NCBI RefSeq assembly: GCF_005155025.1
Contig: NZ_CP039731.1
Coordinates: forward strand, 310,001 to 374,000
Source of the DNA: Aquitalea aquatilis
Lineage (GTDB): Bacteria > Pseudomonadota > Gammaproteobacteria > Burkholderiales > Chromobacteriaceae
DNA length: 64,000 nucleotides
Direction: 5' to 3'
The position numbers were made by a program, and so were the translations under genes. Shown here in pieces: positions 1 to 8,113 of this stretch. Within the stretch, counting starts at the first letter, position 1, and every line of letters starts with the position of its first letter. The notes beneath the pieces are model-generated. The model was given only the letters and a program-made list of their open reading frames with translations. It was not told the origin of the DNA and ran no database searches.

Positions 1-132
1 CCAGCTTGCAGCGACACTGCATTACGTCGTCATGACAGCTATAGTAAGCTCTGCGCCAAACGGCCCACAGTGGGGAACGCCCGGCCAGCGGCCTTCTCCC
101 ATGCTGCACACCCCATCCCGGAGACACCTGCA

Positions 133-807
133 ATGAAACCGTTTTTCCGCCTTGCCTGCGCCATCGTCGCCATGAGCGCGCTCAGCCACAGCGCCATGGC
201 CGAGGAAAATCAGCAGCACTTGTTCAATCTGCCGCCGGAAGCCTTCCAGCCCAATCCCAAAGTCCCCGGGCAGATGGTTTATCTCAAACCCAGCGCAGAT
301 CTGAAGCAGTACCATGCCGTCATTCTGGAACCGCTATCCTTTCTGGAGCGCCAGCCCGACGGCAACTGGCAGCTGCTGGTCTCCGCCGAAAAAAACAAGA
401 TCGACCGCTACTACCGCATGAGCATGGAAACCGCGCTGCGCAAGGAGCGCATCAAGGTGGTCACCGAGCCCGGGCCGGGTGTGGCCCGCCTGCGCGTGGC
501 GGTGACCGGCTTCCAGCAGGACAAGCCGGGCCTGGCAGTCAGTGACATTCTGCCGATCAAGGCCGCCTTCAATCTGGCACGCTTCGCGACCGGCACCGAC
601 CCCTATCTGCTGAAAGTGTCCACCATGGGCCAGCTTGACGACTCGCAGGATCACACCCTGCTGGCTGGCGGCGTCAACCTGATTGAAAACCCGGGCAGCA
701 AGACCAAGGATGAAGCCATCACGGCCGAGCTGCTGAAAAAGATGATCAACAACTGGACCGCCAAGAACGCGCGCCAGCTGGCCCACGCGCTGTCGCCAGC
801 CAAGTGA
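133..807 (+). CDS. secreted DUF3313-like protein
   Basis: The predicted protein has 224 residues. A Sec signal peptide covers about residues 1-23 (charged start, hydrophobic core, cleavage after AMA). There is no lipobox cysteine, so the product should be soluble and periplasmic or secreted, unlike many DUF3313 members, which are lipoproteins. The mature part resembles DUF3313 in its early 'Y..VILEPLSF' strand and later 'LRVAVTGFQ' strand. I chose the ATG at 133 rather than the one at 70 because it puts a clean signal peptide at the N-terminus. It appears monocistronic. No biochemical function is known for the family, and the family call itself is from memory of its pattern. Confidence 0.6.
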   Translation: MKPFFRLACAIVAMSALSHSAMAEENQQHLFNLPPEAFQPNPKVPGQMVYLKPSADLKQYHAVILEPLSFLERQPDGNWQLLVSAEKNKIDRYYRMSMETALRKERIKVVTEPGPGVARLRVAVTGFQQDKPGLAVSDILPIKAAFNLARFATGTDPYLLKVSTMGQLDDSQDHTLLAGGVNLIENPGSKTKDEAITAELLKKMINNWTAKNARQLAHALSPAK

Positions 808-963
808 TCGCACCAGGAACAAACTTTGACAAGCGCTGTAACAATCCGTAATGGATAATTTTTGTCATGTGTTTTATGGTAGTTTGCCTGAGGCCGGTTT
901 TTCACACTCCACACCGGCCGGACAGCCGGGAATGTCTCCCGCCCAACATAAAAGGAACCTGCA

Positions 964-1233
964 ATGCGCAAATTCGTGATGATGGCACTGTTGACCCTGG
1001 CCACTGCCAATGTCGCTCTGGCTGCAGACGCCAGCTGTGATGCCAAGGCGGCCGAGAAAAAGCTGGCTGGCGCGGCCAAGACCAGCTTCCTGAAGAAATG
1101 TGAAAAAGACAGCAAGGCTGTCGCACCGCAAGCCATGTGCGAAGGCAAGGCCGCCGACAAGAAACTGGCCGGCGCTGCCAAGAACAGCTTTGTGAAGAAA
1201 TGCGTGAAGGATTCCGCTTCCGCAGCCAAATAA
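964..1233 (+). CDS. psiF: PsiF-repeat periplasmic protein
   Basis: This is an 89-residue exported protein with a signal peptide at residues 1-20 (cleavage after ALA). The mature part is two PsiF repeats, about residues 25-46 and 59-80. Each starts and ends with cysteine and carries the core KKLAGAAK.SF.KKC. The four cysteines could form two disulfides in the periplasm. E. coli PsiF is induced by phosphate starvation, but its biochemical role is unknown. I see only a weak PhoB-like half-site (TTGTCAT near 862) upstream, so Pho control is not demonstrated. A ribosome site AAAAGGAA lies just before the ATG. The gene stands alone and is followed by a heptamer tandem array. Confidence 0.85.
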   Translation: MRKFVMMALLTLATANVALAADASCDAKAAEKKLAGAAKTSFLKKCEKDSKAVAPQAMCEGKAADKKLAGAAKNSFVKKCVKDSASAAK

Positions 1234-1260
1234 GCAGTCAGGCGGGCTGCCGCAGCCCGC

Positions 1261-1388
1261 CACTCTCCACTCCCCACTCTCCACTCCCCACTCTCCACTC
1301 CCCACTCTCCACTCCCCACTCCCCACTCCCCACTCCCCACTCTCCCGACTCCCGACTCCCGACTCCCCACTCTCCCGATTCCCCACTT
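1261..1388 (+). repeat. C-rich heptamer tandem array
   Basis: About 17 tandem heptamers of the type CCACTCC / CCACTCT (rotated, CCCCACT), drifting to CCCGACT at the right end. They fill most of the gap between the PsiF gene and the GntR gene. All Cs and Ts lie on this strand, so the complement is purine-rich. At 1314-1338 four CCCC runs are separated by ACT, which gives GGGG runs with 3-nt loops on the other strand, a strong G-quadruplex pattern. Open frames running through it on both strands are low-complexity artefacts. Confidence 0.92.
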
Positions 1389-1449
1389 CACCCGCTTGCC
1401 TCCTGCGCCAACACACGGCAAAATACATCGGATGATTGGATGAATAAAC

Positions 1450-2154
1450 ATGACCATGCACAAACTGACACAAACCAAGCGTTCGCTGGTTGATCTGGCG
1501 CTGGAGGAACTGGGCCAGCGGCTGACCAGCGGCACATGGGCCGTGGGCAGCCGTATTCCCACCGAACCGGAGCTGGCCGAGCAGCTGGGCATCAGCCGCA
1601 ATACCGTGCGCGAAGCCGTCCGGGTATTGCTGTATGCCGGCCTGCTGGAAGTCCGTCAGGGCGACGGCACCTATGTGCGTGCCATCACCAGCCCGGCGGA
1701 GGCCATGCGCAGCATCAGCCGCGCCAGCCTGCGCGAACAGCTGGAAGTACGGGCCGTGCTGGAGGAAAGCACCGCCCGGCTGGCCGCCCTGCGCGCCGAT
1801 GAGCAGGACATTGCGCAGATTGAACGCTGCCTGGCCGTTCGCGGCGAGCAGCACCAGTACCAGAGCGCCGACGACTTCATTGCCCGCGATCTGGACTTTC
1901 ACCTGGCCATTGCCGATGCCTGCGGCAACGCCGCACTGGCCGAGCTGTACCGCTACTTCTCGCGCACGGTACAACTGGGCATCCAGTTCTCCATTCAGGA
2001 CGAGGCCCTGCCCGATCCAGACCTCGCCTCGCATCAGGCCATTGTCACTGCCATCCGCAATGGCGATGCAACCGCCGCCGGCCAGGCCGCCGCCGCCGTC
2101 ACCGGCCCGCTGTTGCAGGCGCTGGATGATCTGCTGCCGCCAAGTGCAGGCTAA
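1450..2154 (+). CDS. FadR-family GntR transcriptional regulator
   Basis: A 234-residue regulator. Residues ~8-75 form the GntR winged helix-turn-helix, including PTEPELAEQLGISRNTVREA and a wing with GDGTYV. Residues ~90-225 form an all-helical FCD effector domain with the typical D..FH..IA...GN pattern, whose Asp and His usually bind a metal with a carboxylate ligand. It lies directly upstream of a CynX-type transporter on the same strand, so the transporter is the most likely target and its substrate the likely effector. A fold-back repeat separates the two genes. The ribosome site is weak. No clear inverted operator was recognised upstream. Confidence 0.88.
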   Translation: MTMHKLTQTKRSLVDLALEELGQRLTSGTWAVGSRIPTEPELAEQLGISRNTVREAVRVLLYAGLLEVRQGDGTYVRAITSPAEAMRSISRASLREQLEVRAVLEESTARLAALRADEQDIAQIERCLAVRGEQHQYQSADDFIARDLDFHLAIADACGNAALAELYRYFSRTVQLGIQFSIQDEALPDPDLASHQAIVTAIRNGDATAAGQAAAAVTGPLLQALDDLLPPSAG

Positions 2155-2171
2155 CCGCAACCAACTCAACC

Positions 2172-2319
2172 CTAAAAACCTGTTCACGGTCTGTGATACT
2201 CGGGGGATTCTGCGTTGAAACGTCGTTCAAAATGCTCATGGACGCCATGTCCATTGCGCTTTTTCACGCCCTTTCGCCTTGACTGACCCTTCGTTCCCTA
2301 GCTCGTGAACACGTTTTAA
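2172..2319. repeat. 148-bp fold-back (MITE-like) intergenic element
   Basis: The whole gap between the GntR gene and the MFS gene is one imperfect palindrome. Its left end (around CTGTTCACGGTCT) matches the reverse complement of its right end (AGCTCGTGAACACGTTTT). The arms keep pairing inward to an inner ATGGAC / GTCCAT stem near 2239-2256. It has no coding capacity. Terminal inverted repeats plus full-length fold-back symmetry are what a MITE or an interspersed palindromic repeat would show. The element ends 13 bases before the transporter ATG, so it supplies that gene's 5' leader. Confidence 0.7.
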
Positions 2320-2332
2320 TTAAAAGAACATC

Positions 2333-3607
2333 ATGTCCCGCACCTCCCCCTCTACCCCGCCCAGTCTGGCGGACGAACTGCTGATCGACGCCGAAATCGA
2401 TGATGAGGGCGTGCAGCAGGCCCCCCTGCCCACCACGCCGCGCTGGCTGCTGGTGCTGGGCCTGGTGCTGATTGGCATCAATCTGCGCCCCGCCCTGTCC
2501 AGCCTGGCCCCGCTACTGGGGCAGATCAAAAACGAAATCGGCATTTCCGCCACCATGGCCGGCCTGCTCACCACCCTGCCGGTACTGTGCCTGGGCCTGT
2601 TCGGCCCGCTGGCACCGCAACTGGCGCGCCGCTTTGGCAGCGAGCGCAGCATTGCCGCCGTGCTGTTGCTGCTGGCAGCCGGTATCGCCCTGCGCAGCCA
2701 GTTTGGCCTGCACGGCCTGCTGCTGGGCTCACTGCTGTCCGGTGCCGCCATCGGCATGATTGGCGTGCTGCTGCCGGGCATCGTCAAGCGCGACTTTCCG
2801 CAACAGGCCGGCCTGATGACCGGCGTTTACACCATGGCCCTGTGCCTGGGAGCGGCCCTAGCCGCCGGGGCTACCGTGCCGCTGGATCACCTGTTTGGCC
2901 AACGCTGGCAGGCAGCACTGGCTTTCTGGGCCATGCCGGCCCTGCTGGCCTTCGCGGTGTGGTGGCCGCAGCTGGGCCAGGGACAGCAACAACATGCCGG
3001 CCACTGGCAGGTCAGCGGCCTGTGGCGCGAAGCACTGGCCTGGCAGGTGACCGCCTATATGGGCCTGCAGTCCTCGCTGTCCTACATCGTGTTTGGCTGG
3101 ATGCCGTCGATTCTGATCGAACGCGGGCTATCGCCGCTGGATGCCGGCCTGATGATGTCGCTGTCGATCATGGTGCAGGTGATTGCCTCGCTAGGCGTGC
3201 CGCTGCTGGCGCAGCGCTGCCCGGATCAGCGCCTGCCCATCGCCTGCGTGATGACGCTGACGCTAGCCGGTCTGCTGGGCATGCTGTATGCCCCGCTAAG
3301 CCAGCTGTGGCTGTGGGCGGTACTGCTGGGCATAGGCCAGGGCGGTGCCTTCAGCATGGCGCTCAGCCTGCTGGTGCTGCGCTCACCGGACAGCCACGTG
3401 GCGGCTCACCTGTCGGGCATGGCTCAGGGGGTGGGCTATACCATTGCCGCCTGCGGCCCGCTGGCAGCCGGCATCATTCATGATGTGGCCGGCAACTGGG
3501 CCCCGGTGGGCTGGCTGTTTGGCGGCATTGCCGGTACCGCGCTGTGTTTCGGCCTGCTGGCCGGCCGCCAGCGTCTGGTCAGGGCCAGGGCGGTACGGCT
3601 GGACTGA
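2333..3607 (+). CDS. CynX/NimT-like MFS transporter
   Basis: A 424-residue inner-membrane protein with about 12 hydrophobic helices after a polar N-terminal tail of ~35 residues. The opening of the first helix (GINLRPALSSLAPLL) and the overall pattern fit the CynX / NimT (cyanate, 2-nitroimidazole) branch of the major facilitator superfamily. The true substrate cannot be read from sequence. It follows a FadR-type regulator and probably depends on it. The ribosome site is poor (AAAAGAACATC before the ATG) because the adjoining fold-back repeat forms almost the whole leader. A second, unrelated fold-back repeat follows the gene. Confidence 0.85.
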   Translation: MSRTSPSTPPSLADELLIDAEIDDEGVQQAPLPTTPRWLLVLGLVLIGINLRPALSSLAPLLGQIKNEIGISATMAGLLTTLPVLCLGLFGPLAPQLARRFGSERSIAAVLLLLAAGIALRSQFGLHGLLLGSLLSGAAIGMIGVLLPGIVKRDFPQQAGLMTGVYTMALCLGAALAAGATVPLDHLFGQRWQAALAFWAMPALLAFAVWWPQLGQGQQQHAGHWQVSGLWREALAWQVTAYMGLQSSLSYIVFGWMPSILIERGLSPLDAGLMMSLSIMVQVIASLGVPLLAQRCPDQRLPIACVMTLTLAGLLGMLYAPLSQLWLWAVLLGIGQGGAFSMALSLLVLRSPDSHVAAHLSGMAQGVGYTIAACGPLAAGIIHDVAGNWAPVGWLFGGIAGTALCFGLLAGRQRLVRARAVRLD

Positions 3608-3651
3608 AGCCGGGCGGGCTGCCAGAGCGGTAATCCTGCTGGGGCGGTTAA

Positions 3652-3758
3652 GCGCAGCTCACAAAACCGCGCAGAGCACCCGGGTCAAGGCGCGCCGACG
3701 CAGACCGTACCAGTGCTACGGCAAGGAGGCGCAACGCAGGAGCGGTGGTTTTGTTCGC
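3652..3758. repeat. 107-bp palindromic intergenic repeat
   Basis: A compact imperfect palindrome between the MFS gene and the convergent hypothetical gene. The outer arms are GCTCACAAAACCGCGC at 3657-3672 and AGCGGTGGTTTTGTTCGC at 3741-3758. The inner arms pair GCGCC...CCGTA with TACGG...GGCGC around a loop near 3710. It is non-coding and may act as a terminator-like structure between convergent genes, but the nested arms look like an interspersed repeat. It differs in sequence from the element at 2172-2319. Confidence 0.6.
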
Positions 3759-3762
3759 AGGT

Positions 3763-4287
3763 CTAGGCCTGCGGCCGGGTCACCACGCCATAGCGCTGCC
3801 ATAAGGCCGGCAGGGTATGCAGGCTGAGCGGCAGCGGATGGCCATCAAGCTGCAAGGTGGCCGGCAGCCGCGTGGCATCGCCATCCCATTGTGCGAGGCC
3901 GGCAGCGGCCACTGCGGCCAGATCGCGGTCGTCCACCACTGCCAGTTCGCCAGCAATCTCGATGAACAGCTGGCCTTCGGGCGTCATGAAGGCCGCACGG
4001 GCCTGCACATCGTCATCACATGGCAGTGTCTGCCATGCACCATCAACCAAACGTGCCACCAGCGGCGCGGCATCCAGGCTGACAAACACCTTTTGCGGGC
4101 CGTTCTGCACATAGTAGCGACCATGCGCGTCGCGGCTGTAATTGCGGTTGAAGAAGGCCACCATGCCTTCATGCGTCAGGCGCTCATCGCGTATCCACCA
4201 CTGTCCGCGTCCATCAAGCCGCAACCAGCCGAACACTGCCGGCACATTCGGCCACTTGGCCATGGCGGCCAGAACTTGCGTATCCAT
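3763..4287 (-). CDS. conserved hypothetical DUF2946-like cytoplasmic protein
   Basis: The predicted protein has 174 residues, no signal peptide and no membrane segment. It begins MDTQVLAAMAKWPNVPAVFGWL and is rich in aromatic residues (WWIRDERLTHEGMVAFFNRNY). I recall similar proteins of unknown function in Betaproteobacteria (DUF2944/2946-type annotations), but I cannot confirm the family. The ribosome site AAGGAG is clear. It lies 48 bases downstream of the stop of the FtsX-like permease on the same strand and could be the last gene of that operon. No enzymatic motif was recognised. Confidence 0.6.
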   Translation of the reverse strand: MDTQVLAAMAKWPNVPAVFGWLRLDGRGQWWIRDERLTHEGMVAFFNRNYSRDAHGRYYVQNGPQKVFVSLDAAPLVARLVDGAWQTLPCDDDVQARAAFMTPEGQLFIEIAGELAVVDDRDLAAVAAAGLAQWDGDATRLPATLQLDGHPLPLSLHTLPALWQRYGVVTRPQA

Positions 4288-4335
4288 CTCTCCACACTCC
4301 TTGCGGGCTATCCTGCCCGCCTTGTTATGGGCCGA

Positions 4336-6819
4336 CTAAGCGGCGCGCAAAATCGCCAGCGGCGACGCGCGTGTTACCCGGCCGACCAGCGGCCAGCCCG
4401 CCAGTGTCACCACCGCCACACCGCAAGTCATGCCGATGGGCAGCAGCCAAAAATTGATGCTCCAGGGCAGGTTGAACAGCTTGCTGGCGGCAATGCCGCC
4501 AATGCCCATGGCCCCCAGCGCAGCCAGCAGGCCGGTGAATGCACCCAGCCAGGCCAGCTCTGCCAGCACCACCGCACGCAGCTGCGCGCGCGAGGCCCCC
4601 AGCGCGCGCATCAGCGCAATATCCGATAGCCGCTCGTCACGGGTGGCGGCCAGCGCCGCCCACAACACCAGCACACCGGCAGCCAAAGCCAGCACAAACA
4701 TGGCTTCGATGGCGCGGGTGAGCTTGTCCACCATGGCCCGCACCTCGTCCAGAATAGCCGTAACGTCGATGATGGTGATATTGGGGAAGGCAGCAACCAG
4801 CCGGTTGGCAAACGCCTCCTGCGCGGCGTCCAGCCGGAAACTGCTGATCCAGCTACCCGGCTGCTGCAATAGCGAAGGCGGTGCCAGCACGAAGAAATTC
4901 ACCCGGAAACTGTCCCAGGCCACGGCGCGCAAGCTGGTGACGCGCGCGCGATAGGTGCTGCCGCCGATGTCAAAGGCCAGCGTGTCCCCCAGCCGGATGC
5001 CCAGCGTGCCGGCCAGCCCCTGCTCCACGGAAAACTGCGGCTTGGCCTTGTCCTGCCACCAGTTACCGGCCACCAGCTGGTTGCCCTGCGGCAGATCATC
5101 ACGCCACGACAGGTTGAACTCGCGCTCGGCCAGACGGCGGGCACGCTCGTCTTGCAGCGCAGAAGGACGCAGCGGTTTGTCGTTGATGGCAATCAGCCGG
5201 CCACGGATCATCGGTGACAGTTCCGGCGGCGGCAGCCCCGCCACCACAAAACGATCGCGCAGCACCGCACGCTGATTCTGCTGGATATTGATGACGAACT
5301 TGTTGGGCGCATCCGCCGGAATGCTGTGCTGCCAGGCGGTGATCAGGTCGTCACGCACCACGGTCAGCGTCAGCAAGGCCATGATGCCCACCGCCAGCGC
5401 CACGATCTGCACGATGGCCAGCCAGGGGCGGCGTGCCAGATTAGCCACTCCGTAGCGCCAACCTATGCGCGGCCCGGCCGGCAGCCGCCGTAGCAGCCAC
5501 AGCATGCCCCAGGCCAGCGCAGCCACGCCGGCGAAAAAGGCCGTCATGCCCGCCAGCAGCCAGGCCGCCAGCATGGCATCGTCCATTTGCCAGGCTGCCA
5601 GCGCCAACAAGGCCAGCACCGCCGCCAGCGGCGCCAGCAGATTGCTGCGCAACAGCACCACATCGTTGCGCAGTACCGCCAGCGGCGAGACATTGCGAAT
5701 GGCCAGCAGCGGCGGCAAGGCGAGGCCCGCCAGCAATAGCAGCGAAGAGGCCGGCCCCAGCAGCCAGCTGTGCCAGCCGGGATCGGGCAGGACTTCGCCG
5801 ACGAAACGGCTGCTCAGCTGCATCAACCCCAGCTGCACGGCGTAACCGGCCAGCGCCCCCAGTGCGCCGCTGAGCAAGCCCAGCAGCAGGAACAGGCAGA
5901 CAAACAGCCCCAACACCTCGGATGAGGTCAGCCCCATGCAGCGCAATACCGCTACCGGCTGCCAGTGGCGCGCCAGATAGCGCCGTACCGCCAGCGCCAC
6001 GGCAGCGGCGGCCAGTGCCACGGTCAACATGGCGGTCAGGCCAAGGAAGCGGCGTGCCCGCTCCAGTGCGGTGCGGATTTCCGGGCGAGCCTCTTCCACA
6101 TTTTCCAGCCGGCTACCGGCAGGCAGATGCTGGCCCAGCCACTGGCGAAAGGCGCTGATCTGCCGGTCGTCCCCGGCCAGCATCAGCCGCCAGCGGGCGC
6201 GACTGCCTTCCTGGATCAGGCCGGTGGCGGGCAGGTCGGCACTGTTGAACATCAGCCGTGGCACAAAGTTGTACAGGTCCATCGCCCCGTCCGGCTCGCG
6301 CAGGATTTCTCCGCTGAGCAGCAGCGAGCTATTGCCGACGCTGATACGCTCGCCCAGCTTCAGCCCCAGTTTGCGCAGCAGGCGGGCATCGGCCCATGCC
6401 GTGCCGGCAGCCGGATGCAGCACGCCCGTGCTTGGCTGCCCGTCCACGCCGCGCAGGGTAATTTCACCGCGCAGCGGATAACTGTTGCTGACTGCCTTGT
6501 AGCTGGCCAGCGTCGCCTGGCCCTGGGCAAACACCATGGAAGGGAAACTGATATTGTCGGCCAGCTGCAAGCCGCGCCGCTGGGCCTCCTGGCGAATGGC
6601 TGCCGGTGCCGGCTGGTTGCCATTGAGCACCAGATCAGCTGCCAGCAGCTGGGTGGCCTGGGTGGTCAGTGCGCGCTCGACCCGGTCGGAAAAGAAACTC
6701 ACGCTGGTCAGCGCCGTCACGGCCACCAGCAGTGCCAGCGCCAGAATGGTCAGTTCGCCGGAGACGATTTCGCGCCGCACAAAGCGTGCGGCCAGCAGCA
6801 GACGGCTCCACCAGCTCAT
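4336..6819 (-). CDS. ybbP: FtsX-like ABC transporter permease (YbbP type)
   Basis: An 827-residue inner-membrane protein. One N-terminal helix (~residues 20-45) is followed by a large periplasmic domain, then FtsX/MacB-type cores of several helices near residues 260-400 and 700-825, each with the small-residue-rich helices typical of the family. Length and layout match E. coli YbbP (~800 residues). It overlaps the ATPase gene upstream by 4 bases (ATGA), so the two are translationally coupled and form one exporter-like complex. Family members work as mechanotransmission or lipid/lipoprotein-handling systems. The substrate is unknown. Its linkage to tesA is conserved in E. coli (ybbA-ybbP beside tesA). 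Confidence 0.9.
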   Translation of the reverse strand: MSWWSRLLLAARFVRREIVSGELTILALALLVAVTALTSVSFFSDRVERALTTQATQLLAADLVLNGNQPAPAAIRQEAQRRGLQLADNISFPSMVFAQGQATLASYKAVSNSYPLRGEITLRGVDGQPSTGVLHPAAGTAWADARLLRKLGLKLGERISVGNSSLLLSGEILREPDGAMDLYNFVPRLMFNSADLPATGLIQEGSRARWRLMLAGDDRQISAFRQWLGQHLPAGSRLENVEEARPEIRTALERARRFLGLTAMLTVALAAAAVALAVRRYLARHWQPVAVLRCMGLTSSEVLGLFVCLFLLLGLLSGALGALAGYAVQLGLMQLSSRFVGEVLPDPGWHSWLLGPASSLLLLAGLALPPLLAIRNVSPLAVLRNDVVLLRSNLLAPLAAVLALLALAAWQMDDAMLAAWLLAGMTAFFAGVAALAWGMLWLLRRLPAGPRIGWRYGVANLARRPWLAIVQIVALAVGIMALLTLTVVRDDLITAWQHSIPADAPNKFVINIQQNQRAVLRDRFVVAGLPPPELSPMIRGRLIAINDKPLRPSALQDERARRLAEREFNLSWRDDLPQGNQLVAGNWWQDKAKPQFSVEQGLAGTLGIRLGDTLAFDIGGSTYRARVTSLRAVAWDSFRVNFFVLAPPSLLQQPGSWISSFRLDAAQEAFANRLVAAFPNITIIDVTAILDEVRAMVDKLTRAIEAMFVLALAAGVLVLWAALAATRDERLSDIALMRALGASRAQLRAVVLAELAWLGAFTGLLAALGAMGIGGIAASKLFNLPWSINFWLLPIGMTCGVAVVTLAGWPLVGRVTRASPLAILRAA

Positions 6820-7508
6820 GCCCGCGCTCCGTTCAGGCGGCCATCCACCAGGCGGTAAATGGCATCGCAGCGGCTGGCCAGCTCGTTATCGTGGGTGACC
6901 AGTACCAGCGAGGTGTGTTGTTCGCTATTGAGCTGGAATAGCAGATCGATGATCTGGCGGCCAGTGGCGGCATCCAGATTGCCGGTAGGCTCATCAGCAA
7001 ACAGAATGCCCGGATGGATGGCAAATGCCCGCGCCAGCGCCACGCGCTGCTGTTCGCCACCGGAAAGGTGACGCGGATAGTGCCGCAAGCGCTGCCCCAG
7101 GCCGACATGGCTCAGCATCTGGCTGGCGCTGTCACGTGCATCCTTGCGCCCGGCCAGTTCCAGCGGCAGCATGACGTTTTCCAGCGCCGTCAGTTGCGGC
7201 ATCAACTGGAAATTCTGGAAGACGAACCCCACCTTGTCTCTGCGCAACAGCGCCCTGCCGTCTTCGTTGAGCCCGGCCAGCGACTGGCCGAACAAGGCCA
7301 CTTCGCCGCTGCTGGGCTGGTCCAGCCCGGCCAGCAAGGACAGCAGGGTCGATTTGCCAGAGCCGGAAGCGCCGACGATGGCCACACTCTCGCCCGGGCC
7401 TACGGTCAGGCTGGCCGCATGCAAAATAGCCAGCGCTTCGCCGTTAAACACAACCTGTTTGGCCAGATTCTGCGCCGACAGCACTGCCTTGTTATCGATT
7501 GGAGTCAT
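6816..7508 (-). CDS. ybbA: ABC transporter ATP-binding protein (YbbA/LolD type)
   Basis: A 230-residue ATPase with Walker A GASGSGKST at about residues 49-57, signature LSGGEQQRVALARA, Walker B ILFADEPTGNLD and the switch histidine in VTHD. The DEPTGNLDAATG run is typical of the LolD/MacB/YbbA group that partners FtsX-like permeases. It acts on the cytoplasmic face with the permease that overlaps its 3' end. Its start codon abuts the start of the divergent tesA: the ATGs are back to back at 7508/7509. Each gene's ribosome site and promoter must therefore lie inside the other's coding sequence. Confidence 0.93.
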   Translation of the reverse strand: MTPIDNKAVLSAQNLAKQVVFNGEALAILHAASLTVGPGESVAIVGASGSGKSTLLSLLAGLDQPSSGEVALFGQSLAGLNEDGRALLRRDKVGFVFQNFQLMPQLTALENVMLPLELAGRKDARDSASQMLSHVGLGQRLRHYPRHLSGGEQQRVALARAFAIHPGILFADEPTGNLDAATGRQIIDLLFQLNSEQHTSLVLVTHDNELASRCDAIYRLVDGRLNGARA

Positions 7509-8108
7509 ATGCCTTCTGCAATGGTCAACATTGTTAGCCTTCTGTGCGCCGCCATGCTGGCGCTGCCGGCCTCCGCCGCCACCATTCTGGTGATGGGTGA
7601 CAGCCTGTCGGCAGGCTACGGACTGGCACCGGGCCAGGGCTGGGTCAGCCTGCTACAACAGGATCTGAAGCCACGACACCGGATTATCAATGCCAGCATC
7701 TCCGGCGAAACCAGCGATGGCGGCCTGACGCGCCTGCCGGAAGCCCTGCGCCGCAACAAACCGGATATCGTGATTCTGGAGCTGGGTGCCAACGACGGCC
7801 TGCGCGGTCTGCCCCTGTCCAGGCTGCAGGACAATCTGCAACAGATGGTGAATCTGTCACGTCAGGCGGCGGCGCGGGTGGTGCTGGTAGGCATGGCGCT
7901 GCCCAGCAACTATGGCCCCCGCTACACCGCGGAGTTCCGCGCGGTATACGACACCATCGCCAAACGCAACCAGCTGCCCTATGTACCGCTGCTGGTGGCC
8001 GGCTTCGCCACTGACATCAGCAAGTTCCAGGCAGACGGCCTGCACCCGGTGGCCAGCGCGCAAGCTACCATGATGCACACGGTAAAGGCCAAACTGCCAC
8101 TGAAATAA
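7509..8108 (+). CDS. tesA: periplasmic arylesterase / lysophospholipase L1
   Basis: A 199-residue SGNH hydrolase. A signal peptide (to about ASA, residue 22) places it in the periplasm. Block I is MGDSLSAGYGL with the nucleophile Ser, block III is LGANDGLRG, and block V is DGLHP with the catalytic Asp and His. TesA enzymes hydrolyse acyl-CoA thioesters, arylesters and lysophospholipids. The ATG at 7509 was chosen because it gives the signal peptide. A longer open frame from 7014 runs antisense through ybbA. The gene is divergent from the ybbA-ybbP exporter and convergent with the diguanylate cyclase genes 5 bases away, with no visible terminator. Confidence 0.92.
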   Translation: MPSAMVNIVSLLCAAMLALPASAATILVMGDSLSAGYGLAPGQGWVSLLQQDLKPRHRIINASISGETSDGGLTRLPEALRRNKPDIVILELGANDGLRGLPLSRLQDNLQQMVNLSRQAAARVVLVGMALPSNYGPRYTAEFRAVYDTIAKRNQLPYVPLLVAGFATDISKFQADGLHPVASAQATMMHTVKAKLPLK

Positions 8109-8113
8109 CGCGC

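Noticed and set aside
862-868. TTGTCAT as a PhoB box for psiF
   Set aside because: Only one half-site is convincing. No second half at 11-bp spacing was found.
1261-1388. Heptamer array as a CRISPR array
   Set aside because: The units are only 7 bp with no unique spacers, and no cas genes are present.
874-2187. Minus-strand open frames through the heptamer array giving SGEWGVGSGEWRV-type repeats
   Set aside because: The repeat peptide is a by-product of a 7-bp array and the flanks are antisense to psiF and the GntR gene.
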